Assembly: GCA_002077065.1 (NCBI GenBank)
Contig: NAJO01000030.1
Location: 248,001-312,000, forward strand
Length of the DNA stretch: 64,000 nucleotides
Reading direction: 5' to 3'
DNA from: Cryoendolithus antarcticus
Lineage: Eukaryota; Ascomycota; Dothideomycetes; Cladosporiales; Cladosporiaceae
Part shown: piece by piece, positions 44,511 through 53,860 of the stretch
Numbering within the stretch: position 1 is the stretch's first letter
How the letters are laid out: every line of letters starts with the position of its first letter
The notes under the pieces: generated by a model
What the model saw: the letters and a program-made list of their open reading frames with translations, nothing else
Database searches by the model: none
Told to the model about the DNA's origin: nothing
Program-made: the position numbers and the translations under genes

Positions 44511-45266
44511 ATGGTGGTCACCAGAAGCATGGCTGACCAGAAACGGAGCCATGATGACATGACCGAGGAATCGAGCAAGACTGTGCCCCTCGCTACGTAC
44601 ACAACCGAGAGAACTCCAGTGCTCAAGGACGACCAGATGTTTACCCTGATTGTTGGTGCTGATGGTGGGCGAAACCAAGTCGAGATGAAGCACATGGCAG
44701 GAGCCGGCAAGTTCTTCCAGATTGCTCTCAAGCCTTGTTGGAGGGAAGGCCAAGAACTTGTCATGCGCATGCCAGGAGAAGACCCAAACCTCATGTCGCA
44801 CTACCTGTATCTCCTCCGCCAGGACAAGCTGGATGATGCGGATCTGGAATCGAATGCCCCCGAAGACAGACAAAGCAGGATGTTTGCTAAGCTCGCGAGC
44901 ATGTACGTGCTTGGCGAGCGGATGCTGGACTGCCGCTTCAAGCGACGCGTACTCGAGGCCTTTGTTGCAGCGCTTCGCATGGGAGGTAGTGAGCGCCGTC
45001 TCTGCCCTAAGTTGGACGTCGCAACAGCCATCTACGACGGTACTCCGCCGAGATCGCCAGCGAGGAGACTCATGGTAGATGCGTTTGCCAGCCGGGAAAT
45101 CCAACCTGGGAAGCAGACAGCGTTCCGTGAGGGAAGCGATCCGGATTTCATCAGGGACCTCGAAAGAATTCACCGAGCGTCGTTTGATGACATTGTCAGG
45201 CACCAGATGACTTACTGGACGCCCAGGAAGGCAAGCGACTATCGAAGGTTGGAGTACCTGTCATAG
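44511..45266 (+). CDS. Small BTB/POZ-domain protein (paralogue of 41201 gene)
   Basis: Single exon, 251 residues. The first ATG is 44511, and a second in-frame ATG at 44529 (MADQKRSHDD) may be used. It contains the same blocks as the 41201-41936 gene: DDQMFTLIVGADGGRNQVEM, GKFFQIALKP, VMRMPGEDPNLMSHYLYLLR, YVLGERMLDCRFKRRVLEAF and AIYDGTPPRSPARRLMVDAF. Unlike its paralogue it is unspliced and carries a longer N-terminal tail. Function is unknown. Such small BTB proteins are often expanded in lineage-specific ways in filamentous ascomycetes. Confidence 0.85.
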   Translation: MVVTRSMADQKRSHDDMTEESSKTVPLATYTTERTPVLKDDQMFTLIVGADGGRNQVEMKHMAGAGKFFQIALKPCWREGQELVMRMPGEDPNLMSHYLYLLRQDKLDDADLESNAPEDRQSRMFAKLASMYVLGERMLDCRFKRRVLEAFVAALRMGGSERRLCPKLDVATAIYDGTPPRSPARRLMVDAFASREIQPGKQTAFREGSDPDFIRDLERIHRASFDDIVRHQMTYWTPRKASDYRRLEYLS

Positions 45267-45718
45267 ATTGCTATAGCTGTCCACTGCCTTCTCTCAGTCG
45301 GATCTGCGCATGATTGGCGCTGCTATCGAATCAGCTACGATAGCGAATACCAAGTATCGCAACAGTGAGATGCTCGTACGGCTGCACGACACCTACGCAA
45401 TCACGCGTGATACAAAGCATAGAGTATCAGAGACGTTGCACGACAGGCGACAAGCACATCAGGGGACGAGAAAATGTTTGAGGGAGGTGCAACTTAATGA
45501 ACGAGCTGCTAGGCGAAGGAGCTGCTCGATGAAGGTACTGATCAGTGAAGGCGCCGATGACTGAGGGTTGCTGCTGCTGAAGCATGCTAAGGCAAGTCCA
45601 GGACAGTGAGCCGTCGCTACTCGATGAGCGGAGAGGGGAGTACATATGATGGACAAGGAGTGAGCAGTCCTGTAGTCCTGATAGATCAAACAAAATCAAA
45701 AAACCAAACACCACCACC
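45267..45718. other. Intergenic between BTB gene and GC-rich frame
   Basis: About 452 bases. The last 40 bases before 45719 are A/C-rich (caaaatcaaaaaaccaaaca), a Kozak-like context for the ATG at 45719. No gene is seen inside. Confidence 0.4.
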
Positions 45719-46295
45719 ATGACCAACACCTCCTCAAATCCCTCACCCTCAACCGCCTCCTCCTCACTCGCCCTCCCTCACACCACCACCTCCTCCCACT
45801 CCGACACCCTCATCTCCCACCTGGCCACCACCACCATCACTACGGTGGTCACGACGATCGCTCGGCTTGCCGAGACGCCGCTATTCTGCTCCCCCGGCTC
45901 CCCCGCTCCCGCCCGCGCCGCCGCCACCGCCACCACCCCCTCCCCCAGTTCCCGCGCGCGCCCGCCTCCGCTCCGCCGCCTCGCGCCCCGTCCCGCTTCT
46001 CTTCCGCGGAGACGTGGGTGTTCCCGCCGACGAAGAAGCGCCGCCTCGCCTCCCCGCGCCCGCCGCCGCCGCCGCCGCCACCACCACCCCTCCGCGCCCT
46101 TCCCTCCCCGCGGCGCGCTCGCCCGCCGCCCCGCGCTCAAGCGCGGTAAAGAGCAGCGGTGGCGGCCGGCGGCGGCCCGCCGGCATGACTTTGGCGGCGG
46201 AGATAGAGGACTTGGGCGACTTCAACGCCAAGGGCGGGCAGGAGCTCGCTGATGCTCGTGCTGGGCTGCCGGAGAAGAGAGGGGGAAGGAAGTGA
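45719..46295 (+). CDS. Uncertain low-complexity protein gene in GC-rich patch
   Basis: An ATG in good context (ccaccaccATGAcc) starts a Ser/Thr-rich frame (MTNTSSNPSPSTASSSLALP, later TTTITTVVTTIARLAETPL) that degrades into Arg-rich sequence after about 45890. A different plus frame, open from 45867 to 46295, reads more naturally further on: a proline run, then PVPLLFRGDVGVPADEEAPP and AEIEDLGDFNAKGGQELADA. A real gene could join the two through an intron or carry a frameshift; I found no splice pair with correct phase. Extreme GC and homopolymer runs make sequencing or assembly error also possible. No domain is recognised. Confidence 0.3.
45885..46190. repeat. Extreme GC-rich low-complexity tract
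   Basis: About 300 bases dominated by CCG, CCC, GCC and CGC triplets, rich in C runs on the plus strand at the 5' end. Composition is far above that of neighbouring genes. Confidence 0.8.
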
Positions 46296-46356
46296 AGGGG
46301 GAAGGGAGAGAAGGGGTGGGGGAGTGATGGGGTGGAAGTGATGGGAGGGGGGGAGA
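46270..46356 (+). repeat. G-run tract with quadruplex potential
   Basis: On the plus strand, runs of three to seven G are separated by short A/T-containing loops (aaggggtgggggagtgatgg). It lies between the GC-rich frame and the 3' end of the mitochondrial IF-2 gene. Any structural role is inference. Confidence 0.6.
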
Positions 46357-46381
46357 TGTAGTATACTATCACGACTGTATA

Positions 46382-49300
46382 CTACAATTTACGCTTCTCA
46401 CTCCTTTCCTCATAACACTGCACCAGATCGGCCGGCTCAAAAGCCTGCCATTCCGTGCTGTTCGGTAGAGCAAAGCCAATGCCACACTCGGTACCCTTTC
46501 GCATCTCCTGAACATCTCGCTTGACGTTCTTGAGACTCGAGATCGTACCTACATCCACAAAGTCAGTAACAATCCTTGAACGACCACGCGTGTCGACGTT
46601 GACCACCTACCGTCGAAGATCTTCTCGCTCCCCCTCATGACCCTGACCCTCGAATTCCGCGTAACAACACCATTCCTCACTTTGACACCAGCAATCTTGA
46701 CGCTCTTCTTCCCGCCAAGCGAAATATCAAAACCAAGCACCACCTCCGCCTCGCCCATCACCCTCTGCGTAATAATCGGCGGCAGCCTATCCTCAAGCAC
46801 CGCTTTCACATCATCGAGAACGCGGTAGATCACGTTGTTTTCGAGCACCTTGATCCCCTTCGCCTCCGCCTGCGAGAGCATGCCCGGGTTGGGAGGAAGA
46901 TTGAAGGCGATAATGTGTCCACCAGCCGTTTCAGCCATCTCGATGTCGGACTCGTGAACGGGTCCGACGGTCGAGGAGAGGATGTCTGGACGAATTAGGG
47001 GGGAGATCAGGGATTGCAAGTAAGCTGAGAGCGCTTCCGCGGAGCCTGAGACGTCGGCTTTGAGGATGAAGGGGACGAGGATTTGGCCTGTGGACTCTTC
47101 GGGCGAGTCAACGGAGGGTGTATCAGGGTTGGCGGTCTTGGAGGCTGGATCAGCTTTGGCGGCCTCGGCGATACGGTCGGCTTCGCGCTTGTCTTGCGCC
47201 GCTTTGCGGGCGGCGTTGATGGCCTCGGTGTCATGGGCGGTTTTCTCACGCTCCAGTAGCTCTAGTCGATAGTCAACCACCGAGTTGGCTTTCTGCTCGG
47301 AAGGCGCTTGCAGGACTTCGTCGCCTGCTGAAGGCTGGTCGCGCCAGCCGTCTACTTCGACGGGCATGCCGGGGTAGGCTGCATCGATCGTGACGCCAGC
47401 TTCGTTGCGCAGCGAGCGTACGCGAGTCCACGTACGGCCAGCGACGATGACAGTGCCCTGTTTGAGCGTGCCACGGCGGACGAGGACAGTGGCTACACGC
47501 CCAGCTTTCTTGGTCGTGGCTTCGAGCACCCAGCCTTCAACTGCGCCTTCAGAGTCCGCGCGGTGATCAAGTATCTCGCTGAGAGTCACAACAGCTTCTT
47601 CAAGCTCAGCCATACCTTTACCCGTCTTACCACTGACGAGCACGACCTGTGTCTCGCCGCCAAAGTCCTCGATCTCGACGCCATGGCGTGCGAGGTCTTG
47701 CTTCACGCGTGTCACGTCTGCTTCCTCCTTATCGACTTTGTTGACCGCTACAATGATCGGAACATTGGCTGCGCGAGCGTGTTTGAGAGCCTCGAGAGTC
47801 TGCGGCTTGACGGAGTCATCGGCTGCGACAACGAGAACGACGATATCTGTCACATTAGCGCCGCGCTGACGCATGGCGAGAAAAGCTGCGTGGCCGGGGG
47901 TATCGAGGAAGGTGATCGTTTTGCCAGATGCAGCGAGCGGAACACTGAAGGCGCCAATGTGCTGTGTGATACCACCAGCTTCGCCCGCAGCGACACTGCT
48001 TTTGCGGAGGTGATCGAGGATTGTGGTCTTGCCGTGATCAACGTGACCCATTATCGTCACCACAGGCGGCCGACTTGGCAGGTAGTCTTTGTCTTCTGCG
48101 GCAACTTCTGGTGCGGGCTTGAGATCCCGCTCCTCTTCTTCACTGACGCCGGTGTCGAAGATAGGCTCGAGATCGTACTCCATGGCGATCATCCCACTGA
48201 CCTCCGTGTTCAGGATCTTGCCCGGGAAGACGTCGTCGTAGCCCAAGTCTTCCAATCGCGACACGAACTGCTCGTACCGAGCTCCTACAGCCTGTGCCAA
48301 GTTCTGCACAGAGATGAACTCGGGCAGTCTGATCTGATTACGCTGCTCAGCCTGTTGCGCTGCTCGCTCAGCAGCACGTTCAGCGCGCTTCGCAGCCTCT
48401 TTCTCCTCGCGCTTGTTGGCCTTGCGATCGCCTCGATCATCCTCGACTTCATCGTCGAAGTCTCGTCGGCCACGGCGACCGCCATACTCTTCATCTTCGT
48501 CCTCATCACGGCGACTACGGCGGGCCGACTTCTTCTTCTCAGGCTCCTCATCACGGAACTTGCGAGACTTCAGCACCCGAGGCTCCTCCAACTCAGCTGG
48601 TACAGTAGTAGCTTCACCAGCGCGAAGTCGATCACGCATGAAGCTCTGCGCATCATCGCTCTCTCGTGCCTCGACTCTAGGCCTTCTAACATCGCTCACA
48701 TTGCTCTCTCCCGGCTGACGATGCTCTTCGAGCTTGTTGTGGCGTGCAGGCGCTTTACCAGCAAAGAATTCCTGATCGCCAAACGAATTCACAGAACTTG
48801 TGCGTCGTATCTGAGGTGGTTGCGAGAGTTTCTGTGGACATAACTTCGCGACATGTCCGTTCTCACCGCAATTATGGCACACCGGCTGTGTGGGCTTCGA
48901 AGGGCACAACGAAGCAATGTGGCCTTGCTTGCCGCACTTGAAGCATTTCGGACCAGGACATTCGCGGGCGTGGTGGCCTTCGGTACCGCATCGAGCACAC
49001 TTTGTAACACGCGACGAAGTCTGCAATGGGACACCCAAGGGTTTGTAGCTCGTTTGTACAGGAGGTGCTGATCGCGCCCTCTGCGCTGCGCGTTGGTCAC
49101 GCTGTTGTTTATGCTCGTCGAACAGCCGATCGACGTCGTCTTCGCTGTACAGCGGTCGAGTCGCTTCGGGAGGAGGTGGAGCTGACTGTGGGGCGACTGC
49201 CTCGGGCTCGCGGCGCCGGAAGTGTTGCCAGTCTTCTTGAGGTAGATCGTCGAATGTGGACATCGGGTTGATGTCTCGTGCACTGAGTGGAGAGGCGCGG

Positions 49301-50765
49301 AAGGTGCGGCTGCTTCCATTGCTGCGCGTGTTCGATGACTGATGTGTGGAAGACGATGAACGCGCGCGTCTGGAGGAAGCTTCTTGGTCCAGTCTGTTCG
49401 CGTCAGTGTCCTCCTGAAATGAGAAGGGCTCTGCTGTAGGCGGAGAAGACGCGTCCGCCCACAATGGATCGGGCTGTGCTTGCTGAGTCTCTGACGGACT
49501 ACGCACTGCTGTGCTGAGTATGTTTGCGATAGATTGCGCGCCAGGGTGCACAGGTGTAGTTGATCGCCGCGAAGGATGCGTTGATCTCCCGTTCGCGGTG
49601 CTCTGAGGTGGCGGCCTTGTAGTGATGGCAGCCTGATCACCCTTAGTGGAGCCGAAAGCTCGACTGTCTTCACGTTCCTGAGCCACCTCGGAGAAGTCGA
49701 AATCATCTCCAACATGGGGCTGCTGGCTTGACGACAGACTTTGCCTTACAGCACGGTCCTGTCCAGTCACAGCGGGAGGGGTATATACTACGGGCGGTAT
49801 GTCCTCCCCGAGTACCAGCTCTGCTCGCTCAGTAGCCGTAGTGCCCCAGCCCGATACAGTGTCCGCTCTCCGTGTCTCTGTTGTGCTTGAAGTCAAGAAG
49901 TCGGGCATAGCAAGCTTCTTCGGCGCAGGCCCAGCAGCCTTCCTCGGTTGAGATCTCGCTACAGGCCGTTGCACGGCTTGATGAGACCTCGCCGCCTCGA
50001 CCTCATCTGCACCCTCTCTGCGCGCATCTTGATTCTGAGAACCTCCCAACTCCAATACTTTGTGTGTACCGCCCAGATTCTTAGTTCTCGGACCCTGCCG
50101 CGCGATCTGTTCCGGATTGAACGGACTCCTTCGAGTCTCCCTTTCGTTCTTCATCGGCCGCGGGACAGTCTCCGTTTTCTCCGCCCGTGAGGTTTCTGGG
50201 GCACCTATCTTGCGAAATGGGCTTCTTCTATCCGACCCGGTATATCTCATGGGGATCTCGCCTCTAGCCATAGCTCGTGATTCGACAGCGCGCCTCGCAA
50301 TGTCTTTCTGCTCCTCCTTCCATCTCCTCGCATCCTCTTCATCTCGTTTTCGCCGTTGCTCGAGGGCTGCGCGTCCTCGCTCCTCGCGCTGCTGCCGCTC
50401 GCCATCATCTCGCCGTGATCGTAGGGCAGCCTTCTCTCGCTGCTCCGAGGCAGATAGAGGGGAGGTGGGGTCGAAGCCGTTCCATTGCGGAGCATTGGGG
50501 GGATTGGCCGGAGCATTATGATTTGGAGCTTCGGCAGCTGCTGCGGCTGCGGACTGGAAGGGAGATCGAGTGGTGGAAATGCCTCGTCGTTGCGTTGGGA
50601 GTCTCGATGATAGCAGGGGTCTAGCGACAGATATGGGGAGGTCCCCTGTCAGGCGACATGCGCAGAAGATGCAGAGCGAGTCTGTCGTCGAAGCCTACTC
50701 TTGTCAGTACACATGTATATGTTAGAAGCTACAATACACACTCTCAACAGCTTCCGCGCCCTCAT
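46382..50765 (-). CDS. Mitochondrial translation initiation factor IF-2 with three CCHC zinc knuckles
   Basis: Three exons: a 24-nt exon 50765-50742 (MRARKLLR), intron 50695-50741 (TTCTAAC branch, GAGTAG), exon 50694-46611, intron 46549-46610, last exon 46548-46382; 1424 residues. The spliced N-terminus, with SLCIFCACRL and QRRGISTTRSPF, is a mitochondrial presequence. Residues about 570-626 hold three C-x2-C-x4-H-x4-C knuckles (CARCGTEGHHAREC, CFKCGKQGHIASLC, CHNCGENGHVAKLC). A charged region and the IF2_N segment (RLPEFISVQNLAQAVGA) follow. The GTPase domain contains GHVDHGKT (near residue 888), DTPGHAAF and NKVDKEEAD. Domains II-IV end in the last exon. IF-2 places formylated initiator tRNA on the mitoribosome. 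The knuckles suggest an added RNA contact. Confidence 0.9.
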
Positions 50766-50952
50766 CACTCGTCTATATGCAGATATGTACAGAGCAAGTT
50801 GATCTGTCACAATAATCTTTCTCCGCCATCTCGGGGGAGAGACAATATTTCGGCCATGTCCCCGCCGAAGTTCAATGACATCGTCCATTGATTGAATGTG
50901 CCATAGACATCTCGCCTTCGAAAAAGTGCTATAAAGAGACTAATCGCACATC
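50766..50952. promoter_or_regulatory. Compact bidirectional promoter, mito IF-2 / Cbp6-like gene
   Basis: 187 bases separate two divergent starts, and both products are predicted mitochondrial. A TATA-like ctataaag lies about 20 bases before the plus-strand ATG at 50953. Shared control is inferred from spacing. Confidence 0.55.
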
Positions 50953-51338
50953 ATGTCGCGCCTGGTAAGAAGCCGTATGGCATCTCGTGCAAGACATCAC
51001 TGACATTGCCCCAGCAAATCACCCAACACTATGCCCGCCTCCTCACAAGATGGCCAGTAGATCGCATCCGTCCCGAAAACACATTCCATAAACTACTACG
51101 CTCGCGACTCAAGGCAGCTCCTACCGGCTCCAGAGATGAGACCAAAGAGGTCAATGCCGCATATCTGCTACTGGACGGTGCCATCGCGAAGCGTTACCCC
51201 ATTCCCGAGAACATCATGAAGCCGCAAAGTCGCCCCGACCACTACATTGCTTTAGAGAAGGCGCTCGAGGAGGCGCCAGATCGGACGTGGTTCGACAACT
51301 TCAAGACCAGGATCAAGGGAATGGTTCGGATGCGTTGA
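50953..51338 (+). CDS. Probable complex III (cytochrome b) assembly factor, Cbp6/UQCC2-like
   Basis: Exon 1 is only 12 nt (50953-50964, MSRL), the intron 50965-51014 (GTAAGA...CCCCAG), exon 2 51015-51338; 111 residues. The spliced product reads MSRLQITQHYARLLTRWPVD, then RPENTFHKLLRSRL. This YxRLLxxWPxDxxRP pattern and the small size resemble UQCC2/Cbp6 proteins, which bind newly made cytochrome b and help its translation and complex III assembly in the matrix. The match is by memory of the motif, so moderate. Without the micro-exon no good start exists. It shares a promoter region with the mitochondrial IF-2 gene, which fits a role in mitochondrial translation. Confidence 0.7.
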
Positions 51339-51578
51339 ATGAAATGGCAACACGAGGTGATGGGTAGGGGCGGTACAGGTGGCGTTGATGCGGCGGAGGG
51401 TGGTCAATGGAGGTGGAGGCATGCAATGGCATGGCCTTGCTGCCTATAGTCCGGCTTTGGACCTGGTGCGACTCTTGAATCCTCGACCACATTAAGAAGC
51501 ATCAGTCTGAAGCCGCATCCTCGACACCGTCAAGCCATCAACGCGCCTCCATCAAAGACCTTTCAGAGCTAGACTATC

Positions 51579-52265
51579 ATGTCTGCTCTTACAACCGAGT
51601 TGCGGATCCCCATGCGGCCGACCTTACCTCTTTTTCAGCACACCGTTGAGCACCATACCTCAAGCGACGGCAAGATCGACATCATCGCACTTCCATCGCA
51701 GAATCGCACAGCGGACGGACCATCAACACCATACCCATTCCCGGATGCTCCACCGCCACCCAAGGTCCTCACAGTTGCAGTCGCCGACCCCACTGTCGAT
51801 GGATTGACTCATTCAGCCGACATCGCGGCCTACTCAGCTGAGCCGAATCCATCAAAGCCTACCAGCACCCGCCACACGCACGCCTCGAACACCTTCCCCG
51901 CCTGGTCTCCTCCCATCAAGCGAGAGAACTACAACTACACGCCTGTGCCCACCAACTTTGCGGCCCTCGAAAAGGCTCATGCTCACGATTTCATCACCAC
52001 ATCAGAGGGCGCGTTGCATCAACTTAGCCTCTCGCCTTCCACGCCGGGAAAGGACAAGCCGCTCCCACCTTTGCCCAACGAGCCACGCAAGTTCAACTCC
52101 GATGTCGGCCACGCGCCATCCACTTCGGGCTTCAGGACTACTGTCGCTGTGGTGTCGACTGTTCTTGCCGATGAGTTCGGGGACGGAGATCATGGGCGTG
52201 TGAGGAGCAATTCTTATGGGGTGCAGACACTGGGACATGGGCCAGTGTTGAGTGAGTGTAATTGA
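51579..52265 (+). CDS. Hypothetical protein, proline/serine-rich
   Basis: Single exon, 228 residues. The N-terminus MSALTTELRIPMRPTLPLFQ is moderately hydrophobic. The rest is rich in Pro, Ser, Thr and His with no transmembrane segment (YPFPDAPPPPKVLTVAV, KDKPLPPLPNEPRKF). The PLPPLP run could bind an SH3 or WW domain. No family is recognised. The composition is coding-like with consistent codon use, and the ATG at 51579 is in a good context (tatcATGt), preceded by a CA-rich leader. It is probably an intrinsically disordered fungal-specific protein. Confidence 0.65.
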   Translation: MSALTTELRIPMRPTLPLFQHTVEHHTSSDGKIDIIALPSQNRTADGPSTPYPFPDAPPPPKVLTVAVADPTVDGLTHSADIAAYSAEPNPSKPTSTRHTHASNTFPAWSPPIKRENYNYTPVPTNFAALEKAHAHDFITTSEGALHQLSLSPSTPGKDKPLPPLPNEPRKFNSDVGHAPSTSGFRTTVAVVSTVLADEFGDGDHGRVRSNSYGVQTLGHGPVLSECN

Positions 52266-52618
52266 TACAGTTCGGAGGCTGGAACTGCTGAGGAGATCCG
52301 TGGCTGAGATGGGCCGAGAGGGCTGGAAAGTATGCGGAGTTCTCTATCATTGGGAACTCAAGAACTAGGTCTAGGGTGGCAATGCGGCGAGGAGCTGTAC
52401 ATGTAGCTTGAGCCATACACACATGGATTTCTCATCGTGCACATCAGTCCTCGTATCTTCGCAGTGTGATCATGACCCCTGTGCTTAGTGCTCGGCGTCG
52501 TTGGTGTCGCAGTGCTCCGCGTGCCACCGCCACATTAGCGTGCTACTTATATTCGTCGAGTGCCAAGCCATATCAGTTCTACTTGTACAAGTAGAACACT
52601 CGCACTCTGCTTAGTGAT
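52266..52618. promoter_or_regulatory. Promoter region of the F-box gene
   Basis: About 353 bases. It includes the 22-bp perfect palindrome at 52576-52597, listed separately. No gene is seen. Confidence 0.45.
52576..52597. promoter_or_regulatory. 22-bp perfect palindrome upstream of the F-box gene
   Basis: The left half is gttctacttgt and the right half its exact reverse complement, with no spacer; the centre is tgtaca. It ends 21 bases before the ATG at 52619. It could be a dimeric factor site in DNA or a hairpin in the 5' leader of the mRNA. Confidence 0.7.
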
Positions 52619-53860
52619 ATGTCGCCCACCATGCCTATGCCAGCAGCGATCGATTATCCTACCGAGGCTTCCTCGAAATCTGCTATGCCAATCTCATCTG
52701 CTGATGTTTCGAAACCAGACTCCATACTGGTGGCAAATCCGGCGAACAAGCTCCCCGACACTCGCAGTGATGGAGATGAACCAGCGATGGTCTACTTAAC
52801 GGTGCCATCTGGAGGAAGCCGAAAATCTAGGAAGATTCTGTCATTCGATGAGCAAGAAGAAGAGCTTGTCGACACGACTGCAGCCCTCACTCTAAGGTCG
52901 AAGAAGACTCTCCGCATGGCAAAACGCAAGACGAAGCCGAAGAAGGCTATCGCTCGACCCATTGTGGCTTGCTTCCTCGAGCTACCGTCCGAGCTACTGC
53001 AAGAAGTCTTTTCGCATCTGGCTATCACAGACGTCTACCGTCTGTCTCGGACCTCGAAAGACCTCCGCGACTTCATCCTCGCGCATGAGGGCTCCATCGC
53101 GCGGGACATCATCTCGCTCCGCTACCCGATTCTAGCAAAATGCTTTCCCCTCCCGGTCACCTTTCCCAGGCTCCCGCCAGAGCACCACGAAGCCCTTCTC
53201 TCCCCAGCACACCAAAGTCGACTACTTCTCTCCCTGAAACCCTACGCCCAACACGTCCCACCACCAAGTCCGAAAACGATCTGTAGCTGCGTATCCTGCA
53301 CCTTCTCCTGGATAAATCTCGCCATCATTACAGATCTGGCACACTGGCAACCGAGCCTCAACACTCGAGAACCGATTCCCATGATCAAGCGTGGTGAGAC
53401 GCCGCAGTGGAATATTGAGCTACTGGCACAGACGAAGCGGATGCTTGAGAGAGCATTGAGCAGTCCGCTTACGTATGCGACGATTCTAGAGCGGCATCTA
53501 CATACCACCACATCCACCATCCTCCGCCGCAGCCTATTCACCAAAGTGCGACCCGTGTTGCCGGAGCATCGACCATACTTCCTGTCACATTCTGAGGCTG
53601 AGACCGACGCTTTCCTCTCGAGGAAGGGACGGGATAACTTCGAGCCTCCATTTCATCGAGATAATTATTACAACATCGAGGCCTATGTGCCTAATCGGAA
53701 GTGGTCGAAGACGGAGGAGCGGTGGATCTACTTTGCGCAAGGCCAGCATGAGCGGGACCTTGAGTGGGCTAGAGCGAGGTTCGAGTGGGAAGGAAGGGAG
53801 GGCTATGAGGAGGAGATGGAGAGGATGGGGAAGTATTTGAGGGGCAAGCTTGCGCGGTGA
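52619..53860 (+). CDS. F-box protein
   Basis: Single exon, 413 residues. An N-terminal disordered region has a basic stretch (KTLRMAKRKTKPKKAIARPI), a possible nuclear signal. The F-box follows at about residues 115-155: FLELPSELLQEVFSHLAITD then VYRLSRTSKDLRDFI. The C-terminal part lacks WD40 or LRR repeats but has conserved-looking aromatic blocks (FSWINLAIITDLAHWQPSLN, RDNYYNIEAYVPNRKWSKTE) and a highly charged helical end. F-box proteins recruit substrates to SCF ubiquitin ligases through Skp1; the substrate here is unknown. Similar F-box proteins without known repeats are common in filamentous fungi. Confidence 0.87.
   Translation: MSPTMPMPAAIDYPTEASSKSAMPISSADVSKPDSILVANPANKLPDTRSDGDEPAMVYLTVPSGGSRKSRKILSFDEQEEELVDTTAALTLRSKKTLRMAKRKTKPKKAIARPIVACFLELPSELLQEVFSHLAITDVYRLSRTSKDLRDFILAHEGSIARDIISLRYPILAKCFPLPVTFPRLPPEHHEALLSPAHQSRLLLSLKPYAQHVPPPSPKTICSCVSCTFSWINLAIITDLAHWQPSLNTREPIPMIKRGETPQWNIELLAQTKRMLERALSSPLTYATILERHLHTTTSTILRRSLFTKVRPVLPEHRPYFLSHSEAETDAFLSRKGRDNFEPPFHRDNYYNIEAYVPNRKWSKTEERWIYFAQGQHERDLEWARARFEWEGREGYEEEMERMGKYLRGKLAR

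Noticed and set aside
47563..48843. 426-residue plus-strand open frame
   Set aside because: Antisense to the conserved GTPase region of mitochondrial IF-2. The Leu/Cys-rich composition is typical of a shadow frame.
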